Below are positions 20,859-30,437 of a stretch of 64,000 nt of DNA, piece after piece. The position numbers and the translations under genes were made by a program. Positions within the stretch are counted from its first letter, which is position 1, and each line of letters begins with the position of its first letter. The notes beneath the pieces are model-generated. The model ran no database searches. It saw nothing but the letters and a program-made list of their open reading frames with translations, and had not been told where the DNA came from. The stretch is from Bretschneidera sinensis (lineage: Eukaryota > Streptophyta > Magnoliopsida > Brassicales > Akaniaceae): assembly GCA_023935145.1 (NCBI GenBank), contig CM043697.1, positions 53,952,001 through 54,016,000 of the forward strand, written 5' to 3'.

Positions 20859-22195
20859 ATGTGGCACTGTGATCGAGCACACTCGAGGCAGAGACTACTC
20901 GAGCAGCAGTACTAAAGCTGTTGCACTAAAGTGTTCCAGTTAATTCATGCAAGGACTTTGATCCAGGAATCCAACTTTCTTTCCCCTGGATATAGAGCTT
21001 GAGTAAACCATTCGACAAAGGCTTAGAGACAATGATGAAAAGGTAGAAGAGGAATTCGAGGGAGAAGCACAAATGGCGAAACAGCTTAATAACCAAGTGC
21101 CACCTGAGCGAAGACCTATGAAGCAACCCTTCATCCCACAGAACCTCGACCAGCCATCATGCATTGCTTATCAACCAGAGGTGAAAAGAAATTATTATAT
21201 ATCTCCGCAGATACTCAGTGCATTGACTCATTTTAGGGGTACACCTGCTGAGGATCCACACTTGTACCTTTGAGAATTCTTTGACCTCTATAAGTTCCAA
21301 CATATCCGGGGCCTAGACCAAGAAGGAATCAAGTTAATTCTTTTCCCTTTCTCATTAAAAGATTATGCTAAATTATGGTACAATTCATTGCCTGGAGTTT
21401 CTATCCATACTTGGGAAAAGTTGGCCAGCAAGTTCCTAAGGAAGTTTTTCCTAGCTCAAAAGACAAGACAAATGAGGAAAGAGATTCAATCTTTCCAACA
21501 GAAGGATGGAGACATGTTATTTGAGGCATTGGGACACTTTAATGAGCTGCTATTCAGATGCCCACATCACAATCTACCCCAAGATAAACTGGTATAAAAT
21601 TTCTATGAAGGTTTGAGTGATTTAAATAAAGGTATTGTGGATTCAAGTTGTGGAGGTGTGCTGATAGAGAAGAGTAGTGAAGAAGCCATTGAGCTGTTTG
21701 AAAGATTAAGTGAGCACACCCAACAATTATCCTCTAAAGTTAGACAAGGAATTAAGAGTAAAGGTATGTATGAGGTGACTCTAAATGGTGGATCATCTAA
21801 TCAGATAGTTGTTGTGGAGAGGAAGCTAGATATGCTTGTTAAAGCCATGACCGCTCAGAACACCTCACCTAGTCCACCAGTTACACCACTCCAGGTATGT
21901 GTTATATGTTCTCATTTTGATCATAATACTGAGACTTTTCCTTTATATTCATCTGCAGATTTAGAGCAAGCGAATTATATGGGACCAAACAACTATCCAC
22001 CAAAGAACAATCCATATGCAAACACCTATAATCTTGGATGGCGAAACCATCCCAACTTCTCTTAGAGCAACAATCAGAATGCCCTGAACCTTCAAGGGCA
22101 ACAAAAAAACTCCCAACCAACAGCCCACTTAGTTCCCGAAACAAAGAAAAGTGACCTAGAGAGTCTTGTGAGGCAATTGGCAACTCGACAACAAT
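20859..22195 (+). pseudogene. Gag of Athila-related element 1, broken
   Basis: An ATG at 20859 opens a short frame ending at 20913. The main gag is readable from about 20940 (FDPGIQLSFPLDIELE) through QPSCIAYQPEVKRNYY and ILSALTHFRGTPAEDPHLYL. A stop follows at 21271, then LFPFSLKDYAKLWYNSLPG, KFFLAQKTRQMRKEIQSFQQ and LFRCPHHNLPQDKLV with a stop at 21595, then YEGLSDLNKGIVDSSCGG. A Cys/His remnant (VCVICSHFDHNTETFP) occupies the zinc-knuckle position and NPYANTYNLGWRNHPNFS follows. This order is characteristic of Athila/Tat Gag. At least three stops break it. Confidence 0.8.
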
Positions 22196-22692
22196 AGTTG
22201 ATGACTTTACAAGATCAGTTTATGGTAGAGGAAAGACAATTTCGAACTGAGCAAAGACAAATAAATGCAAAGCATGACCAAGCCATTCAAAGACTAGAGG
22301 TACAAGTGGGACAATTGGCTAAGGAGCTGAGTGGAAGAAAGTAAGGTGAATTTCCAGCCCAAACACTACTTAATCCAGGAGGACACCAACAATTAAAGGC
22401 CGTGATAACTCTCAAAAATGGAAAGATCATATGAACTGATGAATCTGCGCAAGTATCTCTTATTAAAACAGCCACATCCAAGGTAAGTGAAATGGAGAAG
22501 GTGAATGCACCACCTTTCCCTCAAAGGTTAGTAAAGCCAAAAAAAGAAAGTAAATTACTTGATATCTTTGAAACTTTGAGAAAAGTAGCAATTAATATTC
22601 CTTTATTAGATATAATTCAACAAATTCCTGCATATGCTAAATTTTTATAAGATTGTTGCACTAATAAAAAAAAGTTTCAGGAGCATGAAATC

Positions 22693-23217
22693 GTGGCTTT
22701 AGCTGAAGAGGTAAGTGCGGTATTGTTAAGAAAGCTACCACCAAAGCTAAAAGATCCAGGTAGTTTTACTATTCTCTGCAGGATGGGTGACCAGTTGTTT
22801 GAGCATGCACTACTGGATTTAGGAGTAGGTGTCAATTTTTTGCCATACTCGATATTTAAAATAATAGGTTTGGGGGAGCTTCAACCAACTTCCATCACTT
22901 TGCAATTGGCATACACAAGCATCAAAAGACCACGAAGTATTCTCGAGGATGTCTTGGTAAAGGTAGGTGAGTTTATTTTATCTATTGATTTCATTGTATT
23001 AGATATGGAGGAATTCCCTATGCCCTTACCTTTGCCCATCATCTTAGAACGACCCTTTATGAGAAGTACTGATAAAAAAATTTGCGTGAAGAAGGGTATC
23101 GTAAGTATGAAGGTAAATGGTGAGAAAATAGAATCCAAAATATTTGATGCATTAAAATTACCCCAAGATGATATGGAATGTTTTAATGTCTGTATGATGC
23201 AAGGTATTGTTGAGTAA
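22693..23217 (+). pseudogene. Retropepsin-like protease of Athila-related element 1
   Basis: An open stretch with KLPPKLKDPGSFTILCRMGD, then the protease site LLDLGVGVNFLPYSIF, where the family usually has DLGASINVMPYS. The flap side follows (PTSITLQLAYTSIKRPRSILEDV), then FIVLDMEEFPMPLPLPIILERPFM. The Asp is kept, but the following residues differ from a canonical D-S/T-G. The usual Athila continuation into RT is absent; homology trails off by about 23490. Confidence 0.75.
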
Positions 23218-23244
23218 GTTTTTCAGGTCCAGCACATTAATCTA

Positions 23245-23490
23245 GTGGAGACCACCCTAACTCAGAGTTTTAAAAGATCGAATATTGAGCCTGCATCTGA
23301 AGATATTACTGATGACATCTTTGAAGCTATGCACCTCCCTGAGGCCTCTCCAATTCATCCAAGATCGGGTGATAAAAGGAAATTGCATTTGAATGATCTG
23401 GGAGAATTAAGAGATGATGAATATACATCAACACCAAGAGCACTTGAGCCATATGTGGTGGACTTTAAGTACTCTTTGGCAAAAGACTAG
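23245..23490 (+). pseudogene. Short linker frame after protease, truncated before RT
   Basis: 81 codons (SNIEPASEDITDDIFEAMHL, then STPRALEPYVVDFKYSLAKD). In Athila elements this stretch leads to RT; here it ends at a stop at 23488 and non-coding DNA follows. It marks the upstream edge of the pol loss. Confidence 0.5.
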
Positions 23491-24319
23491 CACTAAAGCT
23501 ACTATAGACGGCATTTGAGCATTCCAAACTTTGATAAACTTATAGCTTAAGTGCCTCTATTGAGGTCAGTGGTACTGAGGCCACTGAGTATGGTACAGTT
23601 TTATTTATTTTTGCTAATTTTTTTCATTATTTTTAATTTTTTAGTCCTTTTTTTTTATAGTTCATTTAGTTGTCAGCACTTTCTGTCCTTGCGATCGAGC
23701 GCATGTCACAATGCGCTCGAGCACAACATCGCCATGCTCCCCAATAGCATGCGAGCGCAATCACATGAACACAACTGCGCACTAGTGCGATCGAGCGCAA
23801 TTCACAGCGCACTAGGGGCAGAGAGTCACGTGTTAGTTTTAAGTCATTTGATTTTGTTGCACCCTCTCACTTTCACTCTCACATATTTCACTCTCACACT
23901 CTCAACCCAACTTCCTGCACTCGTTAAACTCACCCACACCAAGGCACTCCTTACACTCACAGCGCTCCACCCCACTTACCACCACACACCGCCACCTCCC
24001 CCACCGTACGACCACAGCTCCCCCGAACAAACACCACATATCCACAGTATCTTTCTTTCTTCAAACCTGTATTACTATTTTCCCCATACCACCTAGTTTT
24101 GTTAGATTCTAACCATAATAAACTACATAGACAATTCATTTTTCTTCTTGTGTGGTTGCTTTGGGTACTTTGTAAGAGGTTGGAACATTTTTGGAGTGTT
24201 CCTCTTAAACTGGTTTATAGGTCGCCCATAAGTTGTTCAATAAAAAGCTTCAGTCACATATCTGATAGTGCGCTTGAGCGCAGGGGACAATGTGATCGAG
24301 CGCAGAGGGAAAGTGCAAT

Positions 24320-25465
24320 CAAGCGCACTACACTGAAATCAAGCGCAAATTCTGCAGAAACCTCATTCAAAATGTCTAAGCAGACTACTTCCACCTCCTG
24401 TGCCTCAGGAAGCCATGCACAGTCCTCCCGGCCTAGCTTTGAGAAAAAAGAGATCTTATTTGAGACCACATTCAATATTGATGATGATTTCAAAAACTTT
24501 GAAGCCACTCAATGGGCGATCCAGGTGTTCAAGCACTAAAGTTTAAAGAGGTTGTTCAACCTGTTTGCTCTACTACCTACACCCGGTTCGTAGTATAGTT
24601 TTATGAGAACCTGTCTTTTAACTGCAATAGGCCGAGGGTTCTTGTCCTCATCTGTTCAGGGTAAGTACATCGACGTGACATCTGCAGTTATAGCTGCGAT
24701 CCTTCATTGTTGTGATGAGTCTCCTCTTGAGGACACCCAGATGGATGAGCAGCCGGAGACTTTTTCCTTGTCCACCATCATTGAGGACATGTGTGCTAGG
24801 CAGTACACCCATCGGCACAACAATGCTGGGAGCCGGTCCAAGCTGCCTCCATGACTTTGGCTCATGGATTCCATCCTTCAGTGAAATGTGTGTCCATTGG
24901 GACACAAGACCCAGAGGCGTGACCAGTTCATACAGGCGCTATATGCATTCCATAGAGGCCACTGGTACTCCATCCTGGCTATCATCTGGGGCCAACTACA
25001 TAAATTTTGGGACCACGTACATCCATGCCAGATCACCACAACTAATGCATGGGGGCTCCCATTCCCGTTCCTCCTCAGCACCCATTCTTTGGGAAGGCTC
25101 AGTGGACCTAGAACTAGTCACACATCCCCCGAGGACTCCGAGGGCATACCCTTGTTGTTGAGAGAGCGGAGGATGATCCTATGGAGACCGAGGACTCAGC
25201 AGCGAGCTAGATATGGGAGGAAGACTATATTAACATGGGACCCACTGAGTACAAGCACATTCTCGAAGAGATGTCCTCTTTCTGGTATGAGCGCTCTGAC
25301 ATTCGACGAAAGGATAGGAAGGCTACATTACTAGTTCATCAGTGCATCGATGGTTTGGAGGCACATTTTTCGAGGCAAAAAGCGATACTATATGCCATTC
25401 TAGATAGCCTACCTCCCGCCCCTGGTGCCTCATTTTCCGTACCACCTGGCAACCATCAGTGAGAG
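24320..25465 (+). pseudogene. Extra ORF downstream of protease, plant-transposon-protein-like
   Basis: Broken coding in several frames. It includes KEILFETTFNIDDDFKNFEA, GKYIDVTSAVIAAILHCCDE, CPLGHKTQRRDQFIQALYAF, HRGHWYSILAIIWGQLHKFW and EYKHILEEMSSFWYERSD. Order and residues recall the large family of plant proteins annotated as putative plant transposon protein that accompany Athila/Tat elements. This is from memory and uncertain. It has frame changes near 24540, 24850 and 25240. No role is known to me; it occupies the place of pol and env. Confidence 0.45.
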
Positions 25466-25545
25466 TGGTGCACCGTCTGGCTGAAGACATAAAACTTAGC
25501 GCTCATAGGAGGCAACCCCACAGCATATCCTTTTATTTTTAGTTT
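25466..25545 (+). promoter_or_regulatory. Conserved block shared with Athila-related element 2
   Basis: CGTCTGGCTGAAGACATAAA followed by ACTTAGCGCTCATAGGAGG, CAACCCC and AGCATATCCTTTTATTTTTA. The same order recurs at 42381-42460 in a different family, although flanking DNA differs. It sits right after coding in both. The part GGAGGCAACCCC can form a short hairpin. Confidence 0.55.
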
Positions 25546-26908
25546 TTTTCACATTTCTTGTTAGTATTTATTTTTATGATAACCTTTTGTTTTTCTCATA
25601 ACTATTTACTATTAGTATATTTTGTTTTCCGGTATTACTTTTGTTTTTCTTTTTCAAGGACCATGTGTGTGCATCCGTTCAAGTTTGCGGGTGTGCTACA
25701 AGCTATGCCAGCCAGCTAGTTCTCCATCTCCCAGGTCAGATCTTTTCATATTATCCACACATTAGGGACAATATGTAGTTTAAGTTTGGGGTATGAGAGA
25801 CACATTCACACACACTCTATCCTAGTTTTTTTTATTATGGAAAAAATAAATGCATGTTCATATTGTGTAGAAAATTTTGGTTGATCTAAACAAATATTAT
25901 AATAAGATTTCATCAGTAAGCTTAAAATCCTGAACACATGATCTAATAATAGAGTTTTAAAGTTTGATTACTTACTTTAAGGCATTTAAGAATTCACAAG
26001 TTTGATCTAATCTAACACGAGCACATTAGCACATAATTGTGTGGGGTATGACATGTAATTTTAATTTGTATGTTTCCATGGCTTAACTGTAACCAGATGA
26101 CTTGTTAGATGAATACTTTGGCATAGAAAAAAAAAAAAAAAATTATTGCACAAAAAGAGAAAAATAAAATGCTCCTAATGATCATTGAATAAACTTTTCA
26201 CTGAGTAACTGGACCTCTTACCTCAGTAAGTAGTGAGTGTTCATGTCAAAAGGTGGGAATTTTGCTCATAATAATCATTAAATAGAGTTTTCACTGAGTA
26301 ACTGGACCTCTTGCCTCAGTAAGCAGTGAGTGTTCACATCAAAATGTGGGAATTTTGCTTGGCAGCATTAAGATCAGTTAGTTTTGTAGCATTTTTTACT
26401 CGAGTTAGTAAGTCCTTAGGGGTGTCTTTACACCTAATGCCCTAAAATCATTTGGTTTGGGAGTCATTAGCTAAACACTCACTACATGAGTCAATTAGAA
26501 AGCTTAAAGGAACTCAACATGGCAAAAATCTCATTATAAAAGAAAAGAAGGAAACAAAACTATACCATTATTGTTCATTCTGATAGGAAATTCGGTGAAT
26601 TTTGAGACACCGAAACACTACACATTGAAGTTAGTTGGAAGCTTCATCTTTTATGTACTAGTTCACCACATATTAATTCATATTTGTGATGCTTTAATTA
26701 GCCTTGTATAAGTAATTAGATTTTAAAACTCATATTCATTGCGAAGATGTATTTATATTTTAAGCTTGCTCATGAATAAATATCATGTTTTTGTGTGCAA
26801 CCCAAATTTTTAGATATCACAAAAGATGAATTTGTCTTTATTATTGTTTTTCAGTTAGTTTTTCGTTTTGTATTGCTAAGGGACTAGCAATATGTAAGTT
26901 TAGGGGTG
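25546..26908 (+). other. Non-coding 3' region of Athila-related element 1
   Basis: AT-rich, no gene. It contains a long A-run at 26125-26142 and a 93-bp direct duplication at about 26180-26365 (both copies start TTTTCACTGAGTAACTGGAC). It ends in AAGTTTAGGGGTG before the LTR start at 26909, which can serve as polypurine tract. Confidence 0.6.
26180..26365 (+). repeat. 93-bp tandem duplication
   Basis: Two copies with TTTTCACTGAGTAACTGGAC starting near 26195 and 26288. They differ at a handful of positions. Confidence 0.8.
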
Positions 26909-28199
26909 TGATAAGTGCTTAAATATTCATATTTAAGCCCTTTAATTTACATTTGTTAAGCTCTTAGTTTACGTATTTTATTCTATTTTACTTCATTTTT
27001 GTGTTTTCTGTGTTTTTATAGGTTCTTGGAGGAAAAGAAGCATTTTAGAACTCAGAGAAAGAAATTTGGAAGACCTGGAAGCAGCTTAGTGCGATGAAGC
27101 ACAGAAGTGTGCGATTGAGCGCACCAGCACTCGTGTGCATAAGAAGAAGGCTCGAGCGCAAGGTTGCGCTCGAGCGCACCAACATGAGATCGAGCGCACC
27201 CATGCAGTAAAACGGCAGCACCTATTTTTGAAAAGTAGGGTTAGGGTTCTGTTTTTCTTGTTAGGGTTTCCAGATGTCTTAAGACCCTATAAATAGACTT
27301 GTAAAACACAGAAACAGGATTTTCTTTTTTAGTTTTAGTTTTGGAGGCAGGAGAGAGACTTGGAGACGAATTGATGACTCTTCTCCATAGTGTTTTTGGG
27401 TTTCTTCTTTCCTTTGTTTTATTTTATGAAGATGTTTAGCATCACAATCATGTGTAACTAACTTCTTAGTAAGGGCTTGATTGAAGCCCTAATTATATTT
27501 ACTCAATAATTCAGTATTGGTGCCTTTGCGATATTTATGCTGTGATTATTAATTTCATTAATGCCTATTTTTATTTAAATTCCTCATATGTGTTTGCCTG
27601 ATTGATATATACATGTGGTATGGATTAGTTAGTTGAATGAATTTGGATGACCGAGTCCTGGGTTTAATAATAGTAATAAAAAAAATCCACATCGGGTTCT
27701 TGAGTTAATCAATATGGGAAATCGGGAGTATACACCATGCCCTAAGTCTCATGTGGTTATCGATTTCCACAGATCTTATGCTCTCTTAAGGAACAACTCA
27801 GTATACACCATGTTGAATCCCTTAAGAAAGAAAAGAGTTAGAGTATGCACCATGCCTAACTCATTGCTTAGGGAAATCAATAGCTTAAGGAGTATACACC
27901 ATGCCCTTAGGTTGACAAACATTAGGTATTCATAGTATGAGTAAAGCATTGACATATTGTTTTGTTGTGGTAGCATGATTAGGGGTCGATATCAAGTCCA
28001 TACACCTTTATCATTATCAATCTAAGCTCAATATTTATTTCTATCATTTTATATTGCAAAACTGATTCTAAAGCGAAATTCACCAATCCCTGTGGAGATC
28101 ATCTCGCATTTGCACATTGTGCTACTGATGACCTTGTGCACTTACAAGTAAAGCCGTTCAAATATTTGATTATTAATTTAGGTAGATTCTTGCACGACA
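26909..28199 (+). mobile_element. 3' LTR of Athila-related element 1
   Basis: 1291 bp, from TGATAAGTGC to ACGACA. Relative to the 5' LTR it has an extra 50-60 bp rich in GCTCGAGCGCA motifs (27120-27180) and scattered substitutions, so this insertion is older than the CRM-like one. The target copy GCGTC follows. Confidence 0.9.
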
Positions 28200-28204
28200 G
28201 CGTC

Positions 28205-29790
28205 CAGTGTGTTTATTATAAAGTCTATTGATGCTTATATTAGTCCTTTGATGCATGATGTTAGTGTTGATGTTCCTACTGGGGATAGGGTTATTGTCAA
28301 GACTATTTATCGGGGTTGTGTGATTAGTATGGCTGATAGAGAGTTTGAGGTTGATTTTTTGCCATTAGATATGATAGATTTTGATTTAATTCTAGGGATG
28401 AATTGGTTATCTGCCTATCATGCTTGGGTAGATTATTTTAGGAAGAATGTGGCCTTCAGAATACCAGGACAAGAGGAGTTTAATTTTCAGGGAGAACGTA
28501 AGATACTTGCCAACTGTCTTATTTCTACCTTGATTATGAGTAAATGGTTGAAGAAGGGTTATGAGGGGTATTTGGTGTATGTTGTGGATTCTAGAAAGAA
28601 GATTAGAAAGTTAGAAGAAATATTAGTAGTGAACGATTTTTCTGATGTGTTCCCTAAAGAGTTATTTGGTTTGCCTCCTCACAAGGAGATTGAGTTTTCT
28701 ATTAAGGTGATACCAGGATCGGCACACATATCTATAGCACCTTACAGAATGCCACCAACTGAGTTAAGAGAATTGAAAGTTCAACTTCAGAAGTTTCTAG
28801 ATAAACAATTTATTCAACCTAGTATGTCGCCTTGGGGAGCCCTTATGTTGTTTGTGAAGAAGAATACTGGAATAAGGATATTGTGTATTGATTATAGACA
28901 ATTGATTAGGTCACCATCAAGAATAAATATCCTTTGCCCAGGATAGATGGTTTATTTGAGTAGTTACAGGGGGCTAGGGTGTTTTCTATGATAGACTTGA
29001 GGTCAAGTTATCACCAATTGAGGATAAAAGAAGGGAACGTGCCTAAGATTGCTTTTAGAACACGTTATGGCCATCATGAGTTTCTTGTGATGCCATTTGG
29101 GTTGACTAATGTTCATATAAAATTTATGGATCTGATGAATCAAGTCTTTAAACCATTTTTGGATAGATTTTTGGTTGTGTTTATCGATGATATCCTGGTG
29201 CATTCCAAGAATGCGGAGGAATATGTGAAACATTTAGACATAGTGTTGTAGATCTTGAGTAGAGAGAGATTATATACTAAATTTTCTAAATGTGAATTTT
29301 GACTAAATGAGGTATCGTTCATAGGGCATGTAGTTTCTAGAGATGGTATAACAATTGATCCACAAAAGGTAGAGGCAATGTTGAGTTGGGAGAAACTGAC
29401 TAATGTGAGATAAATTAGAAGTTCTTAGGATTGGTTGGTTATTATAAAAGATTCATTTAGAACTTTTCTATAACTGTAATGCTATTGACTAAATTAACCA
29501 GAAAAAAAAAGTGAAATTTTTATAGTCTGAAGAGTGTGAGAGGAATTTTCAATTATTGAAAGAAAAGTTGACTACTACTCAAGTATTAGTACTTCCTTCT
29601 GGTGATGAAGGATTTGGGGTATATAGTGATGCATCGCATCAGAGGTTGGGATGTGTGTTGATGAAACATGGGAGAGTTATAGCCTATGCTTCTAGGCAAT
29701 TGAATAACCATGAGAGAAATTACCCGACCCATGCTTTAGAATTTGCTGCCATAGTTTTTGCTTTGAAGATTTGGAGACATCATCTTCTTA
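28205..29790 (+). pseudogene. Protease, RT and partial RNase H of the old Tekay-like element
   Basis: It continues the protease interrupted at 19467. An open block to 28944 has FDLILGMNWLSAYHAWVDY (protease end), then RT: FSDVFPKELFGLPPHKEIEF, VIPGSAHISIAPYRMPP and LCIDYRQL. After a break, 28979-29251 has [32 protein letters not shown] and the catalytic [12 protein letters not shown]. Stops occur at 29249, near 29300 and near 29412. RNase H restarts at 29556 with [19 protein letters not shown] and [13 protein letters not shown], then ends at 29790, where LTR sequence begins. Integrase and chromodomain are absent. Confidence 0.85.
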
Positions 29791-30126
29791 AAGTAAGTAT
29801 AAAGAAGTAATTTGATAGATATTACATGGAATTAAAATAATATATAATGAAATATTTATTATTGAATAAAATAAACCTTTTGACAAAAAACTGGACAAGT
29901 GGTGGTGTAGTTAAAAAAATAAAAGAAAAATAAAAAAAAATGGAATGTCCAGGTGTAGTAAGAAAAAAAAAAGGAAAAGAAGAAGAAAAAAGGAAAAAAA
30001 AAATGGCGTGTAAATACCTGGATGTCCAAGTGTCACTTACCAACCATGCAAGTGTTGCATGAGTTCCAACTAAGAGAAAGGAGAATTGGTGGCGGAGTGG
30101 GGGGGGGGTGCGGTTAGTGTAAGATA

Positions 30127-30175
<49 letters not shown>

Positions 30176-30437
30176 TTTGTTTTATTTTATTTAATTCTTA
30201 CCAAATCCGGTTTGGTTTTCTTCTTTCTTTGATCTAAATTTCTCTCTTTCTTTAAACACATGGGGACTCAAAGAAAAGTTGAAAGAGTAGAATTTTGAAG
30301 AGGTTTACAGGAGAATTTTAAAGAGAGTCAAGGAAAGCTCTAAGAAAAATAAAAAGTAATAATGTGAAGTTGATTTTTGAAATTTAGCATACATGAAATT
30401 TCCCGAAACTCAATGTGGGAATATTTAAAGGGTATGG
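29791..30437 (+). mobile_element. 3' LTR of the old Tekay-like element, first part
   Basis: It starts AAAGTAAGTATAAAGAAGTA, matching LTR sequence about 18 bp in from the LTR start (compare 4577), so the terminal TG and the PPT are lost. It is interrupted at 30437 by a solo LTR and resumes at 32901. Confidence 0.8.
30124..30172. repeat. (TA)n microsatellite
   Basis: About 24 TA repeats inside the LTR, next to a G-run at 30101-30109. Confidence 0.95.

Larger units (their letters stand above)
19468..28199 (+). mobile_element. Non-autonomous Athila-related LTR element (gag, protease, no RT/IN)
   Basis: An 8.7-kb element with LTRs starting TGATAAGTGC at 19468 and 26909, a tRNA-Asp-type PBS, and a 5-bp target duplication with one mismatch (GCATC at 19463-19467, GCGTC at 28200-28204). 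It codes for gag and protease and a further ORF, but I find no RT, RNase H or integrase motif in any frame between 23217 and 26908. It should therefore depend on enzymes from another element, as described for TR-GAG-type elements. Stops in gag make even Gag supply doubtful for this copy. Confidence 0.8.

Noticed and set aside
23551..24096. 181-codon open frame with a hydrophobic start, possible env-like protein
   Set aside because: It overlaps the GATCGAGCGCA motif cluster, is very Leu/Thr/His-rich with low-complexity DNA beneath it, and has no surface or fusion features. An env role cannot be supported.
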